Part shown: piece by piece, positions 9,395-19,300 of the stretch
Layout: every line of letters starts with the position of its first letter
Numbering within the stretch: position 1 is the stretch's first letter
Source of the DNA: Dongia_A sp035695765
Lineage (GTDB): Bacteria > Pseudomonadota > Alphaproteobacteria > Dongiales > Dongiaceae
Assembly (NCBI GenBank): GCA_035695765.1
Contig: DASRRI010000134.1
Coordinates: 105,086 to 169,085 of the forward strand
Length of the DNA stretch: 64,000 nt
Direction: 5' to 3'
The notes under the pieces: generated by a model
Told to the model about the DNA's origin: nothing
The model's input: the letters and a program-made list of their open reading frames with translations, nothing else
Databases searched by the model: none
Made by a program: the position numbers and the translations under genes

Positions 9395-10204
9395 TCAAAG
9401 TCCGTGCGCCGAGAAGTTGTGCTGGCTCCCGTTCACCTGCCCAATGCCCATGGCAATCGTGCCTTTGCGGTTCAGCACGACATGACGCCACTTCGGATCC
9501 GCCGTCTCCGACCGCAGATAGCTCATGACCAGCAGCTCAAGCTTCTGGCCATCCGCAGTGTTCCGCCACAGGTCCGCATTCTTATGGGCGTCTTGGACGT
9601 GGCCGCTGTCGCCGGTCCTCGACTTCAGGAAGTCGCAGATGAAATCGTCCGCCTTGTCGGGCTTGTTCTGCTCCAGGAAATCGGCGACTTCCTCGAAGGT
9701 GAGGCCCTTAAGGCCGCCATTCTGGGTCACAATGTCGAAGAACCAGCAGAACGATCGCTTGCTCGGCGCCCCGCCCGGCAGGTGGGCGGCCCATTCGCTC
9801 GCCATGTTGAAGGCGATCTCCGCCTTCTTGCCGATACGCTCGTCCTGCTGCGTGCGCATCTCCGTGGTGCCCATGAAGGCGGCCAGCTCAGCCTTCGCCT
9901 CCGGCCCGAGCTTTGCGCCGTTCTGCCAGCTGCGGACGATGGTCAATCCGGCGGCGATCGAGCTGTTGCAGGCGGTCCAGAACTGTTCGCCGAATTTCGG
10001 CATGGCGGCCGCCGCGACGGGCTTGCCGACGGCCTTCACCATGGGCTGAAGCGAACCCTTGCCAATATTCCACTGCAGCGCGCCACAAGAGATGCCCATA
10101 TCGTCGAAGTTGCCGGAAACGCCCATATAGGGGTCGCCATTCACCTCGAAGCCGGGCGTGATCGCTACGGCCGCCTTGATCCAGTCGCTCGGTATCTGAC
10201 TCAT
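9395..10204 (-). CDS. Lysozyme-superfamily-like cell-wall hydrolase candidate
   Basis: A 269-residue protein. The N-terminal part has a stretch (GFEVNG..., then GNFDDMGISCGALQWNIGKG) resembling the chitosanase/lysozyme-fold region of proteins often fused to peptidoglycan-binding domains; the Glu of GFE would be the catalytic acid. The rest is not recognised. I use the ATG at 10204, which has GGAGG 6 nt upstream, rather than one 11 codons earlier. No signal peptide or membrane segment is visible, so it is either cytoplasmic or exported by a dedicated route. It follows the DUF2272 gene by 34 nt on the same strand, suggesting co-expression. Fold assignment is by motif memory only. Confidence 0.5.
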   Translation of the reverse strand: MSQIPSDWIKAAVAITPGFEVNGDPYMGVSGNFDDMGISCGALQWNIGKGSLQPMVKAVGKPVAAAAMPKFGEQFWTACNSSIAAGLTIVRSWQNGAKLGPEAKAELAAFMGTTEMRTQQDERIGKKAEIAFNMASEWAAHLPGGAPSKRSFCWFFDIVTQNGGLKGLTFEEVADFLEQNKPDKADDFICDFLKSRTGDSGHVQDAHKNADLWRNTADGQKLELLVMSYLRSETADPKWRHVVLNRKGTIAMGIGQVNGSQHNFSAHGL

Positions 10205-10238
10205 TGCCGCCTCCCCGTCGTGCGTTCGGAATGACAAC

Positions 10239-10904
10239 TCACAGCAAGCACTCGATGACGCAGATCACGCTGGCCACCGGCGAGTTCGGATCGTGGTCGC
10301 CGATGTGGCCAGCCACGTTGAGCGGCCAGGCCTTTTGCGAGACGCTGTTCCCGACATTGCCGCCGATGGTGATCGCGTTTTTCTTCTGCTGATCGATTTC
10401 CACGACGAAATCGCAATGCGCTTCGAATCGGCCGGCTTTGACGAAGTCGATATAGGTGTCGAAATTCGCGTCGGTGTCCTTGCGCCGCTCGCAGGCGATC
10501 AGGTCGCCAACCTTCGGGGTATATTCCGCATGCCGGCGCGCGACGAACTTGGCCGTGCTGAATGGCTTCTTCGCTTCCCTGAGCGCGTCGACGATATAGA
10601 CGGAGTGCGACGAGCCGTAGTGGAAATTGGCGCCGGCACCGGCGGCTGCTGCGATGTAGGAGATGAAGGCGGCCGACCAAGGCTGATTCTTGTTCTCAAT
10701 GACCTTGCCGCTCGCGTCGAGCTCGCAGTCGGAACGCCCGTTATATCCCTTCCAGACCCTAAAATCGGGCTGCTCGGCCAGCTTGTTCCAATAATCGCCG
10801 ACCCGCTGGAAAACGGCTAGATCGCTTTCCGTGAGCTGGCCATTCTGGAAAGTTGCAAGTTCCTCGCCGCAGATCCTGACGACGGCGTCCGTGAATTCGC
10901 TCAT
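10239..10904 (-). CDS. DUF2272 domain protein, putative peptidoglycan peptidase
   Basis: A 221-residue protein with the DUF2272 signature: PWSAAFISYI near residue 90, then SSHSVYIVDAL, then a GDLIACER turn and a conserved HCDFVVEI, as in NlpC/P60-CHAP-like folds. In true NlpC/P60 enzymes the PWCAAF Cys is the nucleophile; here it is Ser, which is usual for DUF2272, so catalysis by the classical mechanism is doubtful. The ATG at 10904 has GGAGG upstream and is preferred to the more 5-prime ATGs. No signal peptide is seen. It is probably in an operon with the lysozyme-like gene that follows it. Confidence 0.65.
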   Translation of the reverse strand: MSEFTDAVVRICGEELATFQNGQLTESDLAVFQRVGDYWNKLAEQPDFRVWKGYNGRSDCELDASGKVIENKNQPWSAAFISYIAAAAGAGANFHYGSSHSVYIVDALREAKKPFSTAKFVARRHAEYTPKVGDLIACERRKDTDANFDTYIDFVKAGRFEAHCDFVVEIDQQKKNAITIGGNVGNSVSQKAWPLNVAGHIGDHDPNSPVASVICVIECLL

Positions 10905-11037
10905 GGGGCCCTCCATTGCGTTCGACAGGCCATGAAACCATGGCCCGACCTTGGCATGCATCTTTCGCTTGAGAGTCCTCATGATAGCGCGAATCTGCTA
11001 CCAGCGGTAGCAGCTTTCCACGCCAGCGGTACTTACA

Positions 11038-12627
11038 TTAACCGCGCGCGAGCCGGCCTGATGCGAGCGCCGGCCTGGCGGCATAATTCGACGCCATCTG
11101 CCGGCCCTGCTCGCATTCGCGCGCATAGGCGATGAGATGGTGCGCCACCAGCGCGATGTGGATCAACTCCTCGATCCGGCCCTTGCGCAGCGCCGGCCAA
11201 GCCATCCGCCAGAAGGTTCGGCGATAGTTCCCGAGGATGCCGACATGGAGGAAGATGTTGCCAAGGCAGGTCAGCGCCTTACGGATGTTAGGCAGGTTGA
11301 GGCGTGCGCGCGTCACCGGCGGCTTGATGCGGTTCGGAAAGGTATGGTGCGCGTTGTAGGCGAAGCGGGCATAGAGCGCTTCCGGCTCATAGGCGTGGCG
11401 AACGCATTGCCGCCAGCTTTCCAGCACGTCCTCGTACGGCCTCGTAAACACGATGTTGGATTCGCGCCCTGCCTCGTCCATCAACCGTCCAGCCGCTTCC
11501 AGCCGGTCCCACAGCGGCGTGCGCGGCAGCGCCTGCAGCAGGTTGATGGTGAGCAAGGGAATGTTCGAACGATCGACGAATTCATTGATGCGCGCTGTGG
11601 TGTCCGCGGTGTCGGTGTCGAGGCCAAGGATGATGCCGGACACCACCTCCATGCCATGGCGATTGAGAATCTCGATGCCCTCCAGCAGCGGGACGGCGAG
11701 ATTGTGCTGCTTGGACATGGCGTCCAGGGCCGGCAGCTCCGGCGTCTCGATGCCGCAGAACACGGTGGTGAAATAGGCCTCGTGCATCAGCTCCAGCAGA
11801 TCGGGCAGCTTGGCGATGTTGAGCGTCGCCTCGCAGGCGAAATGGACCGGATAGCCGCGCTCCTTCTGCCACGTGACCAGGTATGGCACCAGATCGCGCG
11901 CGGCCTTGCGGTTGGCGATGAAATTATCGTCGACAAAGTAGACCGCGCCGAACGGGCCGTGCGCCAGCATCGCATCCAGCTCCGCCAGGATCTGCTTCGG
12001 CTCCTTGAGGCGCGGCTGCCGGCCATAGAGCGCGGGGATGTCGCAGAACTCGCAGCGATAGGGGCAGCCGCTGGAGAATTGCACGGAGCCCAGCATGTAC
12101 TGGCCGCGCTCGATCAGATGATAGGCCGGGATCGGGAAGTCCGGCAACGGCAGGCGCTCTGCAGTCTCGAAGCGCTGCTGTGTTGAGGGGCGGCTGACAT
12201 CGCGGTCCAGCGCAGCGATCAAGGTATCGGTTGCGTCGCCGACCTCGCCGATATGGATGTAGTCGAAATCGGAATAGAGCTGCGGGCTGGCGGAGACCGA
12301 CGGGCCGCCGAGCACGCAGACCTTGCCGCGTCCATGGGCGCGGCGGGCGATGTCCTGCATTGCCTGACGCTGGATATGCATGCCGCTGACGAAGACTGCA
12401 TCCGCCCAGTCGAAATCGCCGTCGCCCGCGGCGCGGATGTTCTCATCGATGAAGCGGACGTCCCACGATTCGGGCAGATAGGCCGCGATCAGCAGGATGC
12501 CCTGCGGCGGCATGAAGGCTTTGACGCCCATCAGCTTGTAAGCATGCTCGAATGTGCCGAAGGACGGCGTGTAGCGCGGAAAGACGCAAAGGATACGACG
12601 CGCATTTAGTGCGAATGCTTGGCTTCT
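11038..12627 (-). CDS. B12-binding radical SAM protein (DUF4070), HpnP-like
   Basis: A 529-residue protein. Residues ~1-150 form a cobalamin-binding-like domain starting with RRILCVFPRYTPSFGTF and FMPPQGILLIAAYLP. A radical SAM core with the 4Fe-4S motif CPYRCEFC follows near residue 189, then a C-terminal DUF4070-type region. This layout is that of class B methylases such as the hopanoid C-2 methylase HpnP, which uses methylcobalamin and SAM. No other hopanoid gene is in the window, so the substrate is inferred only weakly. I chose the ATG at 12627 (GAAGGG upstream) over one 12 codons earlier. It stands alone. Confidence 0.72.
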   Translation of the reverse strand, partial: RSQAFALNARRILCVFPRYTPSFGTFEHAYKLMGVKAFMPPQGILLIAAYLPESWDVRFIDENIRAAGDGDFDWADAVFVSGMHIQRQAMQDIARRAHGRGKVCVLGGPSVSASPQLYSDFDYIHIGEVGDATDTLIAALDRDVSRPSTQQRFETAERLPLPDFPIPAYHLIERGQYMLGSVQFSSGCPYRCEFCDIPALYGRQPRLKEPKQILAELDAMLAHGPFGAVYFVDDNFIANRKAARDLVPYLVTWQKERGYPVHFACEATLNIAKLPDLLELMHEAYFTTVFCGIETPELPALDAMSKQHNLAVPLLEGIEILNRHGMEVVSGIILGLDTDTADTTARINEFVDRSNIPLLTINLLQALPRTPLWDRLEAAGRLMDEAGRESNIVFTRPYEDVLESWRQCVRHAYEPEALYARFAYNAHHTFPNRIKPPVTRARLNLPNIRKALTCLGNIFLHVGILGNYRRTFWRMAWPALRKGRIEELIHIALVAHHLIAYARECEQGRQMASNYAARPALASGRLARG

Positions 12628-12875
12628 CATGGCCGGCCCTTCGATCGAGTCGCGTTGAGGCATCGCTGCAGCATTTAGTCTTGGCTCTGTTCACACTCGC
12701 ATGCAAGCGCATGCGCAATTTCTTCCGCGATCAATTCAATCTTAATCGCTTTCCTGTTTTGCTTATCTTCGCATAGTTGGCGCGGAATTGAAGCGCTTAA
12801 GCTATTGCGGGAAGTTTTGGGCGCGGCTTTCGCGCGAACAGTACCCGGCCATTCAGCCGGTCAGGAAGGTGAGTC

Positions 12876-15248
12876 ATTACTCCGCTTTATATTTCTCCCA
12901 CCGGCGCTGGCCGGCGGGACGGTTCATCGCCCGCGAATGCGGGCACGCTCAGCAACCTTAACAGCTTCATCGCAAGGGCCGGCGCAGGGGGAGAGATCCG
13001 CCTGCTGGCAGATCAAGGCGTCTACAAGGCGACGACCGAGATCCCGATCACGTCCGGCGGCGGGACCGGAGCGCCGGTCACGATCCGGGGCGTCGACAGC
13101 CACGGCAATACCATGGCCGCCGAGATCGTCGGAACCCGGCCGGCAAACTGGAAGCCCGGCCTCAGCGACGGGAAGGAGCTGTTCCGCTTCCTGTCGGGCG
13201 CTAACAATCTCAGCTTCCAGGATCTCAACATCAAGAATGTCGGGGACGGCGCCTTCCGGATCGGCGCGGACATCCATGATCTCACGATCAAGAACGTGAA
13301 CGCGACCAACGTGATGCGGTTCGTGGAAGATTATGCCTCCGGCTCCAACAGATCCGCCAGCGTCGATGGCCTCACGATTCAGAACGTGAACGTCGCCGGC
13401 TACTCGCGCGGCGCGATCCGCCTGCAATACGACAGCAGCAACGTGCTGATCGAGAATATGGTTGGCGACAGCCAGCATCAGGATGGCGGGCTCTACATCT
13501 TCGGCGTATCGATCGCGGACACCGCGCACGACATCGTGCTGCGCAATGTCGAAATGAAAAACAATCTCGGCCACGGCACGGCGGGCCAATATTGGAATGG
13601 CGATGGTTTCGCGACCGAGCGGGACGTCTACAACGTGCTGTTCGAGAATACCAGGGCGTTCGGCAATTCCGATGCCGGATATGATCTGAAGTCAAGCAAT
13701 ACGGTCCTGGTCAATGCGGTGGCGGACGGCAACAACCGCAACTACCGCCTCTGGAGCGACTCGATTTCGCTGATCGACAGCGTCAGCCTCAACCCGACGC
13801 ACAGCGGCGGGGGCGGATCCCTCGCGCACGTCTGGCTGGCGCAGAATGCCGTCGCTGCGATCCAGAACCTGACCTTCTCCGATTCGGGGAAGCCCCGCAC
13901 CCTGTTCGATCTTTCGGAAGGCGGATCGACGATCAATCTCAGCGGCACAAGCCTGCCCGATGCCTATGCCAATCTGATCAGTTTTGGTGCCTATTCGACC
14001 ATCGCGCTGGTCGATCCGGTCGTTCTCGACAACGCGCAGACATCCGTCACGCGCGTGATCAGGACGGGCGGCAAGTCGGATGACTTCCTCGCGGGCGGAG
14101 CCGGCAATGATACGCTGCGCGGCCGGGCCGGCAACGACACCTACGTGGTCAACGCGTCGGGCGATCAGATCATCGAGGGGTCGAACGAGGGTGTCGATCT
14201 GGCCCAGGTCAGCATTTCAAACTACCGCCTGGCGGCCCATGTCGAGAATCTCATCTTTGTCGGGGCTGGCAATTTCGCGGGCGCCGGCAATTCCGCCAAC
14301 AATCTCATGACCGCCGGTGCCGGCAACGACGTGCTGAACGGCGGCGAAGGCAATGACAGCTTGTTCGGTGGCGCGGGCTCCGATGCCGTGACCGGCGGCA
14401 ACGGCAACGACGCAATCTATGGCGGCGCGGGCGCCGACACGGTTCGCGCCGGCGCGGGAACCGACCATGTTTGGGGCGAATCCGGAGACGACCTGCTGTA
14501 TGGCGAGGACGGCACCGACTTCCTGTTCGGTGGCGAGGGGAACGACCGGCTCGACGGCGGCGGCGGCAACGACCAGATGACCGGCGGCCTCGGCGACGAC
14601 TCCTATATCGTCAGCGCCTCCGGCGAAGCGCCGGTCGAACTGGCAGGCGAGGGCACGGACCTGGTCATCGGCGCCTTCAACTACACGCTTGGGTCAAACC
14701 TCGAGAACCTGACCCTGACAGGGTCGAAGGCCGTGACCGGAACCGGCAACGCACTCGGTAACCGGCTGACCGGCAACAGCGCGGCGAATGGCCTGCTGGG
14801 CGGGGCGGGCGATGACATCCTCGATGGCGGGGCCGGCAATGACACGCTGACCGGCCAGGAGGGTGCCGACACCTATCTGTTCGGGCGTGGCAGCGGCCGG
14901 GATGCGATCTGGAACCGGGATAGCGACGGCGGCGCAGACCGGCTGCTGTTCGACGCCGGGATCGCGGCTGATCAGCTCTGGTTCACCCGCAGCGCCTCGG
15001 ACCTCGTCGTCGGCATTCTCGGCGCCTGGGACAAGATGACGGTCAAGAACTGGTATTCCGACCCCGCGAGCCAGCTGGACTATTTCGAGCTCAGCGATGG
15101 TGAGGCCCTTGCGGCTGCGCAGGTCAACCAGCTGGTGAGCGCGATGGCAGCGTTCCGGACGCAACCCACCGGCCTCGGCTCGCTGTCGACGCAACAGCAA
15201 CAGACGATCGAGACGGTGATCGCAGCCAACTGGAAACCGGCCGACTAG
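12876..15248 (+). CDS. Secreted beta-helix/RTX repeat protein with apparent ATT start
   Basis: A ~790-residue protein. Residues ~1-390 form a right-handed parallel beta-helix (LYISPTGAG opening, repeated short strands with NVNATNVM, NVNVAGYS and similar). RTX nonapeptides of GGxGxD type lie at ~396-425, ~478-575 and ~638-668, and a haemolysin-type calcium-binding-related domain near the end (YLFGRGSGRD). RTX repeats plus no signal peptide imply type I secretion; no HlyB/D genes are present. The reading frame stays convincing upstream to 12876, but there is no ATG, GTG or TTG until 13113. AGGAAGG (12863-12869) sits 6 nt before an ATT, which I take as the start. If ATT is not used, the gene starts at 13113 or is damaged. 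Confidence 0.72.
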   Translation: MTPLYISPTGAGRRDGSSPANAGTLSNLNSFIARAGAGGEIRLLADQGVYKATTEIPITSGGGTGAPVTIRGVDSHGNTMAAEIVGTRPANWKPGLSDGKELFRFLSGANNLSFQDLNIKNVGDGAFRIGADIHDLTIKNVNATNVMRFVEDYASGSNRSASVDGLTIQNVNVAGYSRGAIRLQYDSSNVLIENMVGDSQHQDGGLYIFGVSIADTAHDIVLRNVEMKNNLGHGTAGQYWNGDGFATERDVYNVLFENTRAFGNSDAGYDLKSSNTVLVNAVADGNNRNYRLWSDSISLIDSVSLNPTHSGGGGSLAHVWLAQNAVAAIQNLTFSDSGKPRTLFDLSEGGSTINLSGTSLPDAYANLISFGAYSTIALVDPVVLDNAQTSVTRVIRTGGKSDDFLAGGAGNDTLRGRAGNDTYVVNASGDQIIEGSNEGVDLAQVSISNYRLAAHVENLIFVGAGNFAGAGNSANNLMTAGAGNDVLNGGEGNDSLFGGAGSDAVTGGNGNDAIYGGAGADTVRAGAGTDHVWGESGDDLLYGEDGTDFLFGGEGNDRLDGGGGNDQMTGGLGDDSYIVSASGEAPVELAGEGTDLVIGAFNYTLGSNLENLTLTGSKAVTGTGNALGNRLTGNSAANGLLGGAGDDILDGGAGNDTLTGQEGADTYLFGRGSGRDAIWNRDSDGGADRLLFDAGIAADQLWFTRSASDLVVGILGAWDKMTVKNWYSDPASQLDYFELSDGEALAAAQVNQLVSAMAAFRTQPTGLGSLSTQQQQTIETVIAANWKPAD

Positions 15249-15251
15249 GTC

Positions 15252-16310
15252 TCACTCCTCGATCGTTAGAACGCGGCGGATTTCGTCGGTCTTCAGGCCA
15301 ATGGCCTGGGGCCGACGAACACCGGGCAGCGCGACCACATCATAGAGCTCGTGCAGGATGCCCTCCAGCTTCAGCCAGTGGACGGTCGCGCCAGTCTTGA
15401 GGTCGATCACCATGAGGGCGCAGATCGGATCGGCCCTCTTGCGCGCCAGGGCTTCGTCGAGCGGCAGGCCGGTGAAGGTCTTGCTCTCGCGCGGTTGGGA
15501 TAGCCCGACGACCGCGAAATTGCCGTGGAAGGAAAGGCCGCGCAGATAGCCGGGGCAGAAGGCGATCTCCTCGAACGCGCCGCTGTGCAGATCGAGGGTG
15601 CCGAACCGGCCGGTGCCCGAATCCAGCAGATAGAGCCGTCCATTGTAAACGCGAGGAGAATGCGGCATGGACAGGCCGCGCCCCACGATCTCATCCGACC
15701 GCACATCGATGACGATGCCCCCGCCGGTCCGCCGGTCGCGCCAGCCATCGGCAACGTCGCTTTCGCTCACCGCCGTGACATAGGCCGGCGCGCCATCCTG
15801 CATCGCCAGGCCGTTGAGGTGGCAGCGGTCCTCCGGAACGAGCCGGGAGACGAAACTGGGCTGCCACAGCGGGCGGAAGCTCTTGGCTTCCGAGCTGGTG
15901 GCGAGGCACGAGAACAGCGTGTTCACGAATACCGGACGACCCGCACCGTCGAGGGCGACGTCGTGGATATCGAGATCGCCGGTCGTATAGGCAACCTGCG
16001 GCACGAACATGCGGTCATAGCCGTCATGCAGCTCCCCCGGCGGCAGCGCATTCTCGAACCGCCACAGCTGATAGAGCGTGGACATCCACAGGCTCTGGCC
16101 GTTCGACCACAGGCCCATGCAGCGGTTGAAGGTGCGCTCGAAGACGGACAGCCTGCCGTTCGGCTGCAGCCCGATGAAAATCATCTTGCCGGCCTGATAG
16201 GTGGTGAAGGCCAGCGACAGGGTGCTCTCCGCCAGCCAATCCGGGAACTGCCGCGATGGGAACAGCTCGAATTTTGGCAGGACGGATTCGGCAGTCTTGG
16301 TGTCCATCAT
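15252..16310 (-). CDS. TIGR03032/DUF4915 family protein
   Basis: A 352-residue protein of the TIGR03032 family (DUF4915), recognised by the N-terminal SLAFTTYQAGKMIFIGLQPNG and FNRCMGLW stretches and by a series of beta-propeller-like repeats (for example LYLLDSGTGRFGTLD and YLRGLSFHGNFAVVGLS). Function is unknown. Family members are frequently found beside very large calcium-binding repeat proteins. Here it starts 5 nt after the stop of the giant RTX gene on the same strand, so it is almost certainly co-transcribed and perhaps translationally coupled. No signal peptide is visible. It converges on the beta-helix/RTX gene with 3 nt between stops. Confidence 0.75.
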   Translation of the reverse strand: MMDTKTAESVLPKFELFPSRQFPDWLAESTLSLAFTTYQAGKMIFIGLQPNGRLSVFERTFNRCMGLWSNGQSLWMSTLYQLWRFENALPPGELHDGYDRMFVPQVAYTTGDLDIHDVALDGAGRPVFVNTLFSCLATSSEAKSFRPLWQPSFVSRLVPEDRCHLNGLAMQDGAPAYVTAVSESDVADGWRDRRTGGGIVIDVRSDEIVGRGLSMPHSPRVYNGRLYLLDSGTGRFGTLDLHSGAFEEIAFCPGYLRGLSFHGNFAVVGLSQPRESKTFTGLPLDEALARKRADPICALMVIDLKTGATVHWLKLEGILHELYDVVALPGVRRPQAIGLKTDEIRRVLTIEE

Positions 16311-16315
16311 GCCGG

Positions 16316-19300
16316 TCAGGCTACAGCCACGGCGATGTCCTGGTCGACAGCTATCTTCACGTTGCCGGCAGCATAGATGGCATAGCCGCTTAAGGTCGCG
16401 GTGTCCGGCGCACTCCAGCCATCCGCCGGGTCGAGCAAGAGGGTGTCATTGGTGTCGCCATCGATCTTCAGCGCGTTGTCTAGGCTGGCGGCGCCACCAA
16501 CGTCGTGATAGTCGGCATCGATATGCAACACGTCCGCCAGGTGCACGGTGATCTGGTTCGCGGATCCGTTGTCGGTGACGATGGTCTCGATGTTCTGGAT
16601 CTTGGTCTGGTCCGCGGTCGCCGCATTGCCATCGATATTACCGAGGTCGACAAGACCGCCAAAATCGAGATGCATGGTATCGGCACCGTTGCCGCCGTCG
16701 ACTCTGCGGAAGCTGCCGTCGCTGACATGGATCGCATCGTCGCCGGCGCCGGCATGGAATGAATCGGCGCCACCGCCGCCCGTCAGCGTGTCATTGCCGA
16801 GGCCGCCCACAAAGCTGTCGTCTTCGGCGCTTCCGACGAGCGCATCGTCGCCGTCGGTGCCGAGATGTGTGACGGCGCCGGTCAGGTCGTCGCCATAGAT
16901 GACATAGGCCTTGCCGTTGCCCGGCGTGGCCGGGCCAAACTGGGGTGCTCCAATGACGATATCGGCATAGCCATCGCCATTGATGTCGCCCGCCGCCCTG
17001 ACCGATATGCCGGTCGCATCGTCTTCGCCGGCACCAGAGATCTTCAGGCCGACATCGGTCGTGAGCGTTGCCAGTTTGATGTCGCCAAGACCGCCCGCCT
17101 TGCCGAAGATAAGATAGGCTTCGCCCGCATCTTCGCGTCCACCCGGGTCGGCATCGGGCGCGCCGATCAGCAGGTCGTCGATCCCGTCGCCGTTGACATC
17201 GCCGGCCGAGCTGATCGAGCGCCCGCTCGCATCGTACGGACCGACCCCAAAGATGCTGAAGCCCTGATCGAGCGTCAGCGCGCTTAGGTCGATATCGCCG
17301 GGACCGCCCGCCTTGCCGTAGATCACGGCCGTGCGCCCGGAATAGGGCCCTTGTTCGGCATCGGCGACCGCCAGGTCTTGGAACCCGTCGCCATTGATGT
17401 CGCCGGCATCGCTCACCACCAGGCCGAAGCTCTCGGTAAACATGTCGAAGGGCGCGATCTCGAAGCCGTCCGCATCGCTGAGGCTCCTGAGATCGACCAC
17501 GGCCGGGATGCCGGCCCGGCCGTATATGACGTACCCATAGCCCGGCGAGCCGGCGCCGGCGCCGACGGCGACATCGTCGAATCCGTCGCCGTTGAGATCT
17601 CCAACGCCGCTGACGAAGTGAGTCGTGGAGTCGTTGACCAGGCGAAAGCCCTGCGCCGAGGTCAAGGTGCGAAGGTCGATGTCGCCCAGGCCGCCGATCT
17701 TGCCATAGATCACATAAGCTTCGGCCTCCGCCGTCCCGTTCTGATAGAGAGAGGACGGGGCGCTGAGGATGATGTCGTCGATGCCGTCGCCGTTGACATC
17801 GCCGGCCGACCGCACGGTGTTGGCGCTGTGGCTGTAGTCGGTGACACCGGCGATGGCGAAGCCCTGCGCCGGGGTCAGCGTGGCGAGGTCGATGTCGCCT
17901 GGCCCGCCGATCTTGCCGTAGATCACATAGGTTTCGCCGGCGCCGGGGCGGCCGAGGGGATCGGCGCCGACCGCGCCGACGATAAGATCGGCGATGCCAT
18001 CACCATTGACGTCGCCGGCATCGCTGACCGAGTTGCCCGCTGCATCGCCGGCCGCTCCGCCGCTGATCTTGAAGCCCTGGGATGCAGTCAGGCTCGCGAG
18101 GTCGATGTCGGAAAGGCCGCCGGCCTTGCCGAAGGTGACATAGGACTGTCCCGCGTCGAGGCCGCTGGCGGGATCGGCGCCGCTTGCGCCGACGATGAAA
18201 TCGTCGATGCCGTCGTCGTTGACATCGCCGACCATACTGACCGCGGTGCCGGCGTGATCGCCTGACGCAACGCCGGTGATGGTAAAGCCCTGCGCCGGCG
18301 AAAGGTCGGCAAGATCGATGTCGCCGATTGCGAGAACCGTCACCTCGGTTTCGATCAGCGCGGTGGCTTCGCCATTGATCCAGCGCGTGTAGGTCCCCTT
18401 CTGGCCGAACGGGTCGGTCACTTCACCGTCGACAGCCCAGCCGGAATCCGCGAGCGTCACCACGTCGCCTTCAGGAACCCCATCGCCCTTGACCAGGATC
18501 GTGTTGGGTCCGAAGGCGCTTCCGTTCGATCCGGACATGTGCGTGACATTGGAGCTGTCGAGCGTCAGCGAGATGGACGCGAATCCCTCGAGGTCCAGGA
18601 TCTCGATGCTTTGAACGCGGTCCCGCAGGCTGCCGATCAGATCGATCGAATTTCCGAACTCGCTGGCTTTGAGCGTATCGATGCCGCCGCCGCCATCGAC
18701 GAAAATCGGGTCGCCGAACTGGCCCGTGCCGGCCAGGATCACATCGTCGCCCGCGCCGCCATGAAAGGCATTGCCATCGCCGAATGGGTTGCCGAGCACG
18801 TCGTTGCCGAGACCGCCGACAAAAGCCTCGCCGCTGCCTCCGGGGAGCACATCGTCGCCATCGGTGCCGAGATTCGCGACCGACTTGGTGAAGTTGCCGC
18901 CGTAGATGACGGCGGACTCGCCGGCATAGGGACGTCCCAACGGATCGGCGCGTCGGGCGCCGACGATCAGATCGTCGAACCCATCGCCATTGATGTCGCC
19001 CGCCGCACTGACCGATGTGCCGCTGAAATCGCGGGTGGCGCCGCCGGAAATCTTGAAACCTTGCGATGCCGTCAGTGCCGCGAGGTCGATATCGCCAATT
19101 CCCCTGGCCTTGCCATAGACCAGATAGGATTGGCCGGCATAATCGCGACCGGACGGATCCGCATAGGGGGCGCCGACAATGATGTCATCAACACCGTCGC
19201 CATTGACGTCTCCCGCCGCACTTACCGAGACTCCGCTCCGATCGTTGACAGCGACGCCGGAGATCTTGAATCCCTCCGCAACCGTCAGCGTGGCCAGATC

